From Anaerotignum lactatifermentans DSM 14214 (lineage in GTDB: Bacteria > Bacillota > Clostridia > Lachnospirales > Anaerotignaceae): 32,833 nucleotides of DNA. How positions within the stretch are numbered: position 1 is the first letter of the stretch; each line of letters opens with the position of its first letter. Made by a program: the position numbers and the translations under genes. Location: assembly GCF_900142265.1 (NCBI RefSeq), contig NZ_FRAH01000035.1, positions 1 to 32,833 on the forward strand, written 5' to 3'. The notes under the pieces were generated by a model that saw nothing but the letters and a program-made list of their open reading frames with translations, was not told where the DNA came from and searched no databases. Positions 1 to 8,189 of this stretch are shown piece by piece.

Positions 1-114
1 GCCCTGTATCTGGCTACCTTTGAAGCCACAAAAAAATGGACAACCACCATCCGGAACTGGGGTCAGGTCTACGGAGAATTAAGTATTATGTATGAAGGAC
101 GGCTTCCAGAATAA
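1..114 (+). CDS. IS256-family transposase, C-terminal fragment (5' end outside window)
   Basis: Frame 1 is open from the window edge to a TAA at 112-114 and encodes 37 residues. They contain the conserved tail of IS256/mutator-type DDE transposases: aromatic and basic residues, then an IRNWGQVYGELSIMYEGR-like segment. The catalytic DDE core lies off the left edge, so activity cannot be judged. The fragment abuts a truncated metabolic gene, which suggests that the element inserted into or next to that gene. Family assignment is by recall of the C-terminal motif. Confidence 0.8.
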   Translation, partial: ALYLATFEATKKWTTTIRNWGQVYGELSIMYEGRLPE

Positions 115-132
115 AAAGAACAGATTGGTTAA

Positions 133-155
133 AACAGGCGGAAAAGCCGCCTGTT
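133..155. repeat. Perfect 9-bp inverted repeat after the transposase
   Basis: AACAGGCGG (133-141) pairs with CCGCCTGTT (147-155) around a 5-nt loop, 18 bp after the transposase stop codon. It could end the transposase transcript, although it is followed only by ATTGA rather than a T-run. It could also be a subterminal structure of the insertion sequence. Confidence 0.55.
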
Positions 156-175
156 ATTGACATGCCATCTTTTGG

Positions 176-706
176 ATGGTATATATAAAACAAAGGTGGA
201 GTGCTTCATTTCAAAGCATTCCACCCAGTCTTATCATAGAAGAATCTTATTTACAGACTTTTCTTCATACCCTCGAATATATTGCGCAGACAGACGTTCT
301 GCTCAATACCATTTATCCTCAGCCTAATCAGCCTTGCCTGATTCCCAGATCTGTTGTAAAAACAATGAAAAAAGACGCAGTAATCATCGATATTGTAGGG
401 GTAGGTGTCATTGAAACCATGCACTATACTTCTTTGCTGGATCCTATTTATTTTGAAGAGGGTATTCTGCATTACAATGTAGCCAATATGCCTGCGCTGT
501 GCCCGAAAACTTCTACAAAAGCGCTGCTGATGGCATCTGGTCCGTATATTCAGGCAATTGCTAATAAAGGTTTGAAGAAAGCTTTTGCTGATGATCCTTG
601 CCTGATGAAATCCATTTGCACATTGAAAGGTAAAATCGTAGATGATGAAGTGGCAAGAAACCATAACACAGAATGTCAGCCTTTTGAACTTTCCATGTTA
701 GACTGA
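176..706 (+). pseudogene. 5'-truncated alanine dehydrogenase-like remnant
   Basis: This 176-codon open frame matches only the C-terminal half of alanine dehydrogenase (EC 1.4.1.1), which normally has about 370 residues and oxidises L-alanine to pyruvate and ammonia with NAD. Recognisable parts are a Rossmann-half segment (IPRSVVKTMKKDAVIIDI), a GVIETMH stretch, and the family signature HYNVANMPALCPKTST followed by the C-terminal helix region. The N-terminal substrate domain and the NAD-binding glycine loop are missing. The first 25-30 residues do not resemble the family, and an in-frame TGA lies at 158-160. The adjacent IS256 transposase tail suggests loss of the 5' half by IS insertion or by a deletion next to the IS. 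No convincing ribosome binding site precedes the first ATG, so it is probably not expressed as a functional enzyme. Confidence 0.65.
195..225. repeat. 12-bp inverted repeat at the IS/remnant junction
   Basis: GGTGGAGTGCTT (195-206) pairs with AAGCATTCCACC (214-225), with one G-T wobble and a 7-nt loop. It lies where similarity to alanine dehydrogenase begins to fade, so it may be the end of the insertion sequence or an old terminator. Confidence 0.5.
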
Positions 707-736
707 TTTTGAAAAACAGAAGGGAGGGAAGGGGAC

Positions 737-2228
737 ATGGAGGAAAAGGCAGCAAAGAAAAAAAGAGTTATTCGTGACCCTTATGTTTGGGAAATCGTTG
801 TCATTTTAGCTGTTTTGGTGGCAGTGTTATCCTATTCGCTCATTGTTTTGCAGGTGGAAGCCCATATTCCGTTTATCATTGTCATCGTTTTCACTTCACT
901 GATGGCAATCAGAATGGGGCATACATGGGAAGGATTAGAAAAAACCATGCTGAAATCCCTTTCATCGGTGCTGCAAGCAATTATCATTCTGGTAATGGTA
1001 GGCATGGTCATTGGTGCATGGATCTATGGCGGTATTGTACCTTCACTGATTTATTATGGTTTGAAAATGATCAATCCCAATATCTTTTTGGTGACGATTT
1101 TCTTGGTAACTAGCCTTTGTGCCGTTGCTACAGGAACTTCTTGGACCATTGTTGGCACCCTGGGCGTTGCTTCCATGGGCATTGGGGAAGGGCTTGGAAT
1201 TCCAGCACCAATTACAGCAGGTATTGTGGTTTCTGCCGGATATTTTGGGGATAAATTCTCTCCTCCTTCCGACACACCAAATCTGCATTGTGCCATTGTT
1301 GGTGTAAACTTGTTTGATAATTTCAAGTTTATTCTGAAAACAACAATTCCAAGCTATATTATTTCACTGATTTTGTGTGCTATTGTGGGTATGAAATATG
1401 CACCCAGCGGTGAAACAGGCATGAATTCCATTGAGATCATCACAAGTACACTGGATGCGAATTTTGTGATCCATCCACTGTTGATTCTGCCAATTTTGAT
1501 GGTAGTCGGCATGATTTTCTTTAAGATCCCTGCGATTCCAGGCATTTTCCTGATGGCACTGGTAGGCTCATTATGCGGCATTTTTGTACAAGGCGGCAGT
1601 TTGGCAGATGCAATCAATGCTGTTCATTATGGATATGTAGGAACAACAGGAGTAACAGAAGTAGATACGCTGCTGACTCGTGGCGGTATGGAATCTATGT
1701 TGGGAACTGCTTCTCTGATTTTCTGCGCCATTTCATATGGCGGAATTCTGGAAGCAACAGGCGTACTGCACGTTTTTGATCCAGAAAGTGCTGAAAATTG
1801 TAAAGCGGGATGGCACATTGGTTCTTTCAACCGTTGTGAGCTGTATTGTATTGAATATGATTGCCGTAGATAACTATGTAACTGCTGTTATCACAGGCAG
1901 TATGTTTAAAAAGGCATATGTGAAAAGGGGACTGCATCCGCTGAATTTAACAAAATGTCTGGCGGAATGTGCCGCTATCACGTCTCCGCTGATTCCTTGG
2001 AATACCTGCGGGATTGTCATGGTAGGGATGCTGGGCGTATCGCCAGTAGAATATGCGCCGTATACATTTTCGTGCTGGATTCCTTCCATCGTGATTGTGG
2101 TATTTGCTTATTTGAATATTGGTATGAAACGTCTGACGCCGGAAGAACAAAAAGCTTTGTTGGCTGATGAGGAAAATGAGACTCAGAGTTCTATGGAATA
2201 TGCAGAACCGAAGGCGCAGATGGCGTAA
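737..2228 (+). pseudogene. nhaC: NhaC-family Na+/H+ antiporter, interrupted by a +1 frameshift
   Basis: Two overlapping frames together encode a full NhaC-family antiporter of about 495 residues, a polytopic inner-membrane protein that exchanges Na+ for H+. The first frame (737-1873) carries the N-terminal membrane segments and the family motifs GTSWTIVGTLG and AGYFGDKFSPPSDTPNL. The second, used from about 1778 to the stop at 2226-2228, carries DNYVTAVI and TSPLIPWNTCG. Comparison with the intact paralogue immediately downstream places the break near the T5 run at 1773-1777. Removing one base at 1773-1778 restores continuity (VF-IQKVLKIVKRD against FF-LERMMRFVKKD). The start follows a strong GGGAGGGAAGGGG ribosome binding site. 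The frame break could be real, giving a truncated and probably inactive protein, or a homopolymer sequencing error. The rest of the sequence is well conserved, which favours a very recent lesion or an error. Confidence 0.85.
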
Positions 2229-2286
2229 GTACATAATCGGGGTGTTATTTGACAAAAGAAAGCGGCACAGATTGGAGAGATGGTAT

Positions 2287-3672
2287 ATGGATAAAAAAGT
2301 AAGAGCGCCCCATTTGTGGGAAATTATCGTGGCATTACTTTTACTTGTTGTTGTATTATCTATTGCCATTGGTGTTCTAAATGTGGATACCTATGGACCT
2401 TTTATCCTTGTGATCGCTTTTACATCGGTGATGGCAATGCGAATGGAACTGGGCTGGAAGGAGATACAGCAAGCAATTTTATCCTCTTTACAGTCTGTGC
2501 TGCAAGCTCTTTTGATTCTGATTATGGTAGGAATGGTAATCAGTACCTGGATTCAAGGCGGTATTGTACCATCGTTAATTTATTATGGGTTAAGAATGAT
2601 CCATCCGAATATATTTTTGGTAACGATTTTCCTGGTATGCAGCATTTGCGCAGTTGCCACGGGAAGTTCTTGGACAATCATTGGAACATTGGGAATCGCT
2701 GCTATTGGAATCAGCCAAGGGATCGGAATCCCTGTTTATATTACGGCAGGGATTGTGGTGTCAGCGGCTTATTTTGGGGATAAGCTTTCTCCCCTTTCTG
2801 ATACGCCGAATCTGCACTGTGCCATTGTAGGAGTCAATTTGTTTGAGAATTTCAAAAATGTATTGAGAAATACACTGCCAAGTTATTTTATTGCATTAAT
2901 TTTATGTGTTGTGGTAGGGCTTTGCTATCAGACAGAAAATGGTGGCTCTTTGTCTGAGATTCAGCTCATGACAGAAACATTGGCAGAGAATTTTGTCATC
3001 AGCCCATGGTTGATTTTGCCAGTATTGTCTGTTTTTGCAGTGATTTTATTGAAAATACCTGCAATACCAGGAATATTATTTATGGCATTTATCGGTGCAT
3101 TTTGCGGCATTTTTGTCCAAGGGGAAACAATTGCGGCAGTTATGAAAACGGCTTACAGCGGTTTTGTTGGAAATACAGAGGTAGAAATGGTAAATTCGTT
3201 GTTAAGTCGTGGCGGCATATTATCCATGATGCCAACGGTTTTGTTGATTTTCTGCGCAGTATCTTATGGTGGTGTTTTGGAAGTATCCGGTATATTGCAA
3301 TTCTTCTTGGAAAGAATGATGCGTTTTGTCAAAAAGGATGAAACATTAATTACCTTGACAGTTATCAGTTGTGTCGTAGTGAATTTATTTGCTATGGATA
3401 ACTATGTAACAGCTGTCATTTGCGGTAATATGTTTCAGGACGCTTATGTGGAACGGGGGTTGCGTCCATTGAATCTGACCAGATGTCTGGCAGAAAGCGC
3501 ATCAGTCGTATCACCATTGATACCATGGAATACCTGCGGAATTGTCGTATTTGGCATGCTTGGTATCTCTCCCTTGCAGTATGGACCATACGCATTCTTA
3601 TGCTGGTTGGCACCCATTATGGTGATTCTTCTGAGTCACTGGAAGATTGGGCTGGTTTATTTAGAGAAATGA
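2287..3672 (+). CDS. nhaC: NhaC-family Na+/H+ antiporter, intact tandem paralogue
   Basis: This encodes a 461-residue polytopic membrane protein expected to exchange Na+ (or a related substrate pair) for H+. It is clearly a tandem duplicate of the gene just upstream. Both contain a KVRAPHLWEIIV/RDPYVWEIVV-type N-terminus, a GSSWTIIGTLG loop, SAAYFGDKLSPLSDTPNLHCA, MDNYVTAVICG and SPLIPWNTCG. The frame is open upstream to 2167, but that extension is arginine-rich and not family-like. ATG 2287 is chosen because GGAGAG lies 7 nt upstream and the protein then aligns with its paralogue. A hairpin terminator follows at 3711. Some relatives, such as MleN, exchange malate and lactate with H+ and Na+, so the true substrate is uncertain. 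Confidence 0.88.
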   Translation: MDKKVRAPHLWEIIVALLLLVVVLSIAIGVLNVDTYGPFILVIAFTSVMAMRMELGWKEIQQAILSSLQSVLQALLILIMVGMVISTWIQGGIVPSLIYYGLRMIHPNIFLVTIFLVCSICAVATGSSWTIIGTLGIAAIGISQGIGIPVYITAGIVVSAAYFGDKLSPLSDTPNLHCAIVGVNLFENFKNVLRNTLPSYFIALILCVVVGLCYQTENGGSLSEIQLMTETLAENFVISPWLILPVLSVFAVILLKIPAIPGILFMAFIGAFCGIFVQGETIAAVMKTAYSGFVGNTEVEMVNSLLSRGGILSMMPTVLLIFCAVSYGGVLEVSGILQFFLERMMRFVKKDETLITLTVISCVVVNLFAMDNYVTAVICGNMFQDAYVERGLRPLNLTRCLAESASVVSPLIPWNTCGIVVFGMLGISPLQYGPYAFLCWLAPIMVILLSHWKIGLVYLEK

Positions 3673-3710
3673 AAAGAATTGTGAAAATAAAATATTGTAT
3701 CAAGTGGTTT

Positions 3711-3745
3711 AAAGCAGTGAGATTGTTTTCTCACTGCTTTATTTA
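3711..3745 (+). terminator. Intrinsic terminator of the nhaC pair
   Basis: A perfect 12-bp stem, AAAGCAGTGAGA (3711-3722) with TCTCACTGCTTT (3729-3740), closes a 6-nt loop and is followed by an A/T-rich tract. It lies 39 nt after the second nhaC stop codon. Confidence 0.85.
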
Positions 3746-3845
3746 TATATTTACAGATAAGGAAGTATTTTTGCAGAAAAATTTTTCAGATATTTTTGTG
3801 GAGGTAAAAACTTTAATTTTAGTGGCGAATTAAGGCATATAATTG

Positions 3846-3851
3846 TATAAT
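3846..3851 (+). promoter_or_regulatory. -10 element of the lemA promoter
   Basis: A perfect TATAAT lies 49 nt upstream of the LemA start, downstream of the nhaC terminator. No good -35 hexamer is visible at 17 nt (TGGCGA at 3823-3828 is weak), so promoter strength is uncertain. Confidence 0.5.
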
Positions 3852-3899
3852 GGAAATAAATTCTAAATTTTTAGTAATTTCATTAGAGGAGGTTGTGGT

Positions 3900-4655
3900 A
3901 TGCCTGTTTATATCATTGTGATTGCATTGGTTCTTTGCGTTATCGTGTTTTATATTTCCGCATACAACAAACTGCGTCGTCTGTCTGTTAAAGTAGAAGA
4001 AGGCAGTGCAGGCATTGATGTGGCGTTGGAAAAAAGATACGATATGCTTTCCGAAGAAATCGAAGCGGTGAAAAAGTTTTTGCAGCATGAATATGATACA
4101 TATGTAGCTGTGACTTCTGTGCGTGCAGGGAAAGAACTGGAGGAAGAAACTCTGGAGCAGAAAAAACATCTGTCCGAAGAAGCGTTAAAGACCATTGATG
4201 ATACCATTAAGGCACAGCAGGAGCAGATGGATCGTATCAAAAAGCAGATGGAAAAACATCATGGCTCCCAAAAACATAAAAACAAAAATCAGTCCAATGC
4301 AGAAGCCTATGAAAACAGTGTTGCAGAGCAGAAAATGAACATCAACCAAAAGATTGGTATGCTGGCTTCTATCCAGCAGGGGTTGGGCGGTGTAGGAACT
4401 GCTATCGATGCTTTGTCAGAACAATACCCTGTGCTGTATTCCTATGTGTCCATGGATTATTTCCAGAAATCCATTTTTGACGCAGAAGAACATTTGCAGG
4501 CAGCAAGAAGGCTCTATAATTCCAATGTATCGTTGTACAATCAGAAGCTCGTTATGTTCCCTTATTCTATCATTGCTGGCATCCATGGAATGAGCAAAGC
4601 TGATTTCTATCAGGTGGATGAGAATAAAAAGGAATACAAAGTAAACTTTGACTGA
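3900..4655 (+). CDS. lemA: LemA family protein
   Basis: This encodes a 251-residue LemA-family protein with one N-terminal membrane helix (about residues 3-20) and a helical, coiled-coil-rich domain. The family core is visible as YNKLRRLSVKVEEGSAGIDV, ALEKRYDMLSEEIEAV and, near the C-terminus, EEHLQAARRLYNSNVSLYNQ followed by MFPYSIIAGIHGM. A lysine/asparagine-rich stretch at about residues 118-140 is longer than in typical LemA. The start is supported by GAGGAGG 8-9 nt upstream. LemA proteins are widespread but of unknown molecular function. The next gene encodes a DUF3137 protein, a common partner of LemA, and starts only 14 nt downstream, so the two probably form an operon. Confidence 0.85.
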   Translation: MPVYIIVIALVLCVIVFYISAYNKLRRLSVKVEEGSAGIDVALEKRYDMLSEEIEAVKKFLQHEYDTYVAVTSVRAGKELEEETLEQKKHLSEEALKTIDDTIKAQQEQMDRIKKQMEKHHGSQKHKNKNQSNAEAYENSVAEQKMNINQKIGMLASIQQGLGGVGTAIDALSEQYPVLYSYVSMDYFQKSIFDAEEHLQAARRLYNSNVSLYNQKLVMFPYSIIAGIHGMSKADFYQVDENKKEYKVNFD

Positions 4656-4669
4656 AAGTGGGATGTTAT

Positions 4670-5593
4670 ATGGAAGAAAAAATAATCAGCGAAGAACAGC
4701 TGGAAATTATGCGGCATAAGGCACGAAAAAGACAAAATATTGCCATTGTTTTGACGTTTTTGGCATTTGTATTGTATATAGGCATGTTTTATGTAGCATT
4801 GATTGAAAAAGAAGGCATGTCCGTGCTTTTTGTGGTGAAGATCGTCTTTGCGGCAGCTGTCCTTGCTATTGCGACTTTTGGGTTGTTGTGGTACATCGTT
4901 GTCCACCGTACTTATGAGAAATTTAATTCAAATTATAAATCCAAGTATGTTATTCAGGTGTTAAACGGTATACCTGGATTTGAAGGATTGGAATATCATC
5001 CAGAAGGCGGTTTTACATGGGATGAAATCCGAAATGCGGGGGTCGTTGCGAATGGGGAAAAACAGCACTTTGAAAGTGAAGATCAGCTTTTTGGAGAATA
5101 TGAAAATGTAAAATTCCGCATTAGCGATGTTGTTACCAAAAAGACTGTACGCCGCGATGATAAGAGAAAAGTCGAAGAAATTTTCAGCGGTCAGGTACTT
5201 TGCCTTTTCGGATTCGACGATTTAAAAGTGAGCAAGGGACATATACAGATTTTTGAAAAAGAATTTCTGTCAAGTTTTAGCGGATGGAAGGCGGAATATC
5301 AGATTCAGACAGAAAATGAAGCATTTCAGAATCGTTTCCAGGTTTATGCGGAGGATGAGCACAATGCTTATTATATCTTGACACCCCAGCGCATGGAAAA
5401 AATCATGGAATTTGCTGATGCTGTAGAAGGTCAGATTTCTCTTGTGTTTTATGATGAAAAACTGTTTGCAGCAGTGAAACGGGAAAGCATGTTTGATGCG
5501 GTGATGGACGAACCAGTATCAAAACAAACAGAGTATATACTGGAAGATGCGGATTTCATTCAGAAAGCAAAGGGAATTTTGATTGTGTCATAA
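4670..5593 (+). CDS. DUF3137 domain membrane protein
   Basis: This encodes about 307 residues: a cytoplasmic N-terminus, two hydrophobic helices (roughly residues 22-46 and 52-77), then a soluble DUF3137-like domain. The soluble part has the family pattern of an FNSNYKSKYV segment, a GLEYHPEGGFTWDEI segment, an EDQLFGEYENVKFRISDV segment and an FSGQVLCLFGF strand. ATG 4670 is preferred. An in-frame GTG at 4658 is an alternative, but GTGGGA at 4658-4663 is the better-placed ribosome binding site for the ATG. DUF3137 proteins often sit beside LemA, as here, and their biochemical role is unknown. A terminator follows at 5651. Confidence 0.75.
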   Translation: MEEKIISEEQLEIMRHKARKRQNIAIVLTFLAFVLYIGMFYVALIEKEGMSVLFVVKIVFAAAVLAIATFGLLWYIVVHRTYEKFNSNYKSKYVIQVLNGIPGFEGLEYHPEGGFTWDEIRNAGVVANGEKQHFESEDQLFGEYENVKFRISDVVTKKTVRRDDKRKVEEIFSGQVLCLFGFDDLKVSKGHIQIFEKEFLSSFSGWKAEYQIQTENEAFQNRFQVYAEDEHNAYYILTPQRMEKIMEFADAVEGQISLVFYDEKLFAAVKRESMFDAVMDEPVSKQTEYILEDADFIQKAKGILIVS

Positions 5594-5650
5594 ATAACTG
5601 AAGTTGCAGAATCAATAAAACACCTTACAGTTCCATAAGAAATATTTTGA

Positions 5651-5673
5651 GCCTGCGTTTTGCAGGCTTTTTT
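5651..5673 (+). terminator. Intrinsic terminator after lemA-DUF3137
   Basis: GCCTGC (5651-5656) pairs with GCAGGC (5662-5667) over a 5-nt loop and is followed immediately by six T residues. Confidence 0.85.
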
Positions 5674-5704
5674 AAAATCAAAGAAGGAAAGAGGGGAGGT
5701 CGTC

Positions 5705-6787
5705 ATGGGATTGTTAGACAAAAACAAAACCAATAAGAAAAAAACCACAGACAAAACAAATCAGAGACCGCTGGGTGCCTGCATTGTCACAAAATCTTTA
5801 TTAGAGGGAACATCCCAACTGAAATGGATGTTTCGGGAAAACAATGGCATTGGCACGGGATGGGTTGCGCTGGGGCATACAGATACCCAAGAATATATCA
5901 ATCAGGCAGAAAACCTGGCTGTGGTGGATTTTTCTACGTTGATGGAAATAGAGCCTGTGGTACGCAATGTTTTTTATATGCCCATAGGCGCAGACTTGGA
6001 ATTTATCAGCGATGGGATGTATTTTGTGAATACCAGAACAGGGGAAGAAATTCGAGAACCCGTGAAACATCCTTTGCAAATGGCGTTTGAGAGAAATCTA
6101 AAATTTCTGAATCAAGAAACTTATGATATTTCATTCTTTCAAAATCTGTTTTGCAAAACAGAAAAGATGGAAATAATCACTGTTGGAGAGGTTGATTTTC
6201 CTACAGGCAATGTGGTTCTTGCAGACCCGATGGTTTATTTAGGCAATGAGAAATATCAGACAACTTTGGAAAAGCAGATTCCGAAAGGCTCTTATGATGT
6301 AGAACTTGCTATGATCCGGTCTGCTTTGGCAGGGGTAAGAGTAGCGGCGGCAAGGCTGAAAATCAGTGACCAAATTGCTTTGCGGTATGAAATTGCTATG
6401 CCCAAAGGATTTGAACCTGCTGATTTGCAAAAACCTGGCGTGTTTTCCTTTTTTGGTGTAGATGCAGGACTTGCTTGTTTTGCAGATGCGATGACAGCAA
6501 AGGAATATAAGACCTTTCTAGAGGAGTGGCATCGGGAATACCCCAATGGAAACCTGTATGAGGATTACTTTGCGCCCTTGTTTGCAGAAAATGTAAAGAG
6601 TGGTGTTGCGATGGAAACAGGCGCAGGAAATTTCCTGTTATGGAAATTACCCAAAAGCGGAAAAAAACTGGTCATGTTTGCCAGCGGAATGGGAGATGGA
6701 ATCTATAGTGCTTATTGGGGATTCGATCAAAACGACAATATTACAGAACTGGTTATACCATTCATGAATCCAGAATATTTTTCATAA
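5705..6787 (+). CDS. Two-domain DUF2185/DUF4241 protein of unknown function
   Basis: This encodes a 360-residue soluble protein with a short lysine-rich N-terminus and no signal peptide. Residues about 25-130 resemble DUF2185: an ACIVTKSLLEG start, then WMFRENNGIGTGWVALG and a DGMYFVNTRTGEEI end. Residues about 155-358 resemble DUF4241, with GEVDFPTGNVVLADPM, an arginine/alanine-rich helix and a C-terminal SGMGDGIYSAYWGFDQ segment. ATG 5705 is chosen because GAGGGGAGGTC lies just upstream; the frame extends to 5660 but only through the preceding terminator. The gene stands alone between two terminators. Related DUFs appear among polymorphic-toxin immunity proteins, but no toxin gene is adjacent, so function stays open. 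Confidence 0.65.
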   Translation: MGLLDKNKTNKKKTTDKTNQRPLGACIVTKSLLEGTSQLKWMFRENNGIGTGWVALGHTDTQEYINQAENLAVVDFSTLMEIEPVVRNVFYMPIGADLEFISDGMYFVNTRTGEEIREPVKHPLQMAFERNLKFLNQETYDISFFQNLFCKTEKMEIITVGEVDFPTGNVVLADPMVYLGNEKYQTTLEKQIPKGSYDVELAMIRSALAGVRVAAARLKISDQIALRYEIAMPKGFEPADLQKPGVFSFFGVDAGLACFADAMTAKEYKTFLEEWHREYPNGNLYEDYFAPLFAENVKSGVAMETGAGNFLLWKLPKSGKKLVMFASGMGDGIYSAYWGFDQNDNITELVIPFMNPEYFS

Positions 6788-6808
6788 TTGATGTTTGAGA
6801 TGTCATTG

Positions 6809-6854
6809 AAAAAGACTCTCTGAACCATTTTGATGGTTTAGAGAGTCTTTTTTT
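6809..6854. terminator. Bidirectional terminator between converging units
   Basis: An 18-bp stem (6810-6827 with 6834-6851) lies between the plus-strand DUF4241 gene and the minus-strand oxidoreductase operon. A-runs on one side and T-runs on the other let it end transcription in both directions. Confidence 0.85.
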
Positions 6855-6905
6855 GAGAGATGTGTTTTCTATGGAATGTGTATTTGGGGGATGGTTGTAA
6901 TAAGA

Positions 6906-7445
6906 TCAATCTTTCACAGCATAGTAACCAGCAGTTAATGCTTTGGTGTTGGATTCTGCGAATTTTGCTTTACCTTTTTTCGCAAACATATTGTTCATTG
7001 CTTCGATTGCTTCTTCTTTGGTAAAGTCTTTTACCAGATGAATGATAGCGCCTGTCATGATGATGTTTGCGCCTTTGGGGTTGCCGATTTCATCTGCAAT
7101 CTGCATGCAGGGGATTCTTACGACTGTTACATCATCACGGATGTTTGTATCGCAAGTAACCATATCACTGATGACACAAATGCCGCCAGGTGCAACGATT
7201 GGCATAAACATACGGAAAGATTCTTCGTTCATAGCCAGCAGAACGTCAGGCTGTTCCTGCTGAGGGTTGTAGATGTAATCATCGCCATATTTTACGGTAC
7301 AGTTAGCAGTGCCGCCGCGCATTGCGGAACCGTAGGAAGGAGACCATGTGGCATTCATTCCTTTGCTAACAGCAATATCAGACATAATCAGACCGCAGGT
7401 CAGAACACCCTGACCACCGGAACCAGCGAAAACCATTTCTTTCAT
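6906..7445 (-). CDS. 2-oxoacid:ferredoxin oxidoreductase, gamma subunit
   Basis: This encodes a 179-residue gamma subunit of the VOR/KOR type. Family features are the GSGGQGVLTCGLIMSDIA nucleotide-loop-like N-terminus, the SYGSAMRGGTANC segment, and the QPDVLLAMNEESF segment. In these enzymes gamma helps bind CoA and complete the active-site tetramer. It is the last gene of a minus-strand operon in the order ferredoxin-alpha-beta-gamma. Its ATG overlaps the beta stop codon (ATGA), indicating translational coupling. The transcript should end at the bidirectional hairpin at 6809. The neighbouring acyl kinase and acyltransferase genes suggest branched-chain 2-oxoacids as substrates, but 2-oxoglutarate cannot be excluded from sequence alone. 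Confidence 0.9.
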   Translation of the reverse strand: MKEMVFAGSGGQGVLTCGLIMSDIAVSKGMNATWSPSYGSAMRGGTANCTVKYGDDYIYNPQQEQPDVLLAMNEESFRMFMPIVAPGGICVISDMVTCDTNIRDDVTVVRIPCMQIADEIGNPKGANIIMTGAIIHLVKDFTKEEAIEAMNNMFAKKGKAKFAESNTKALTAGYYAVKD

Positions 7446-8188
7446 GCTTCTTTCACGCTCCTTTGTTTAAATTCTCCCAGAGGGAAATAGGAAATCAATT
7501 CATTGTCAATGCGTTCCATTGCTTTGATGGGTGTCAGATTCCAGTTGATGGGGCAGGGAGAAAGCACTTCAACGATGGAATAGCCTTCTTTGTTCATCTG
7601 TGCTTCGATGGCGTTTTTGATGTAGCCTTTCAACTGATTGATATGTGCGGGGCTGCTGACGGTACCGCGTGCAGCGTATGCAATGTGGAATTGAGATGCA
7701 ACCAGTTCAGGGAAACGCATGGGGAACCCAGTGATGGAGCAGTCACGACCGTGGGTGGAAGTAGATGTTTTCTGACCTTCCATGGTGGTAACGCTCATCT
7801 GACCGCCAGTCATACCAAAGTTGGTATTGTTGACAGTGATAACGGTAATGTTTTCGTTTCTGTAAGCGGCATTGATGGATTCAGCAATACCGATGTTGTA
7901 AGCATCGCCGTCACCCTGATAAGTGATGATGATGTTATCGGGATTGACACGTTTCATACCAGTTGCAACAGCGCCGGCTCTGCCGTGAGGACAGTGCAGA
8001 CGGTCTGTCACTAAGCCGCCGCCCAGGTTGGAGGAGCAGCCAACACCGATAGGGAAAATGATATTCTGATCCTGTCCCAGTTCTTCCAGACATTCGCAGA
8101 TCAGGCGGATAATGATACCGTGACCGCAGCCGGGACAAAAGGACATGGGATTGTCGATAATTGCGGGTACTTTTCTTTCAACAGCCAT
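7442..8188 (-). CDS. 2-oxoacid:ferredoxin oxidoreductase, TPP-binding beta subunit
   Basis: This encodes a 248-residue beta subunit that binds thiamine diphosphate. The sequence shows FCPGCGHG near the N-terminus (cysteines seen in this family), IGVGCSSN, HGRAGAVATG, and the TPP/Mg motif beginning GDGDAYNIG and ending in NNTNFGMTGGQMS. The reaction oxidatively decarboxylates a 2-oxoacid with CoA, giving acyl-CoA, CO2 and reduced ferredoxin. A strong AAAGGAGG site precedes the ATG, which lies 1 nt after the alpha stop codon. In the archaeal VOR family beta and gamma can be fused; here they are separate but overlapping. Confidence is high for enzyme class and lower for substrate. Confidence 0.93.
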   Translation of the reverse strand: MAVERKVPAIIDNPMSFCPGCGHGIIIRLICECLEELGQDQNIIFPIGVGCSSNLGGGLVTDRLHCPHGRAGAVATGMKRVNPDNIIITYQGDGDAYNIGIAESINAAYRNENITVITVNNTNFGMTGGQMSVTTMEGQKTSTSTHGRDCSITGFPMRFPELVASQFHIAYAARGTVSSPAHINQLKGYIKNAIEAQMNKEGYSIVEVLSPCPINWNLTPIKAMERIDNELISYFPLGEFKQRSVKEA

Positions 8189-8189
8189 C

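Noticed and set aside
250-274. Possible right terminal repeat of the IS256 element
   Set aside because: TTACAGACTTTTCTTCATAC loosely resembles some IS256 ends, but it lies inside the dehydrogenase-like reading frame and no left end is available for comparison.
2167-2286. Longer N-terminus for the second NhaC protein
   Set aside because: The upstream extension is arginine-rich, overlaps the end of the first copy in another frame, and lacks a family match. ATG 2287 has a suitable ribosome binding site.
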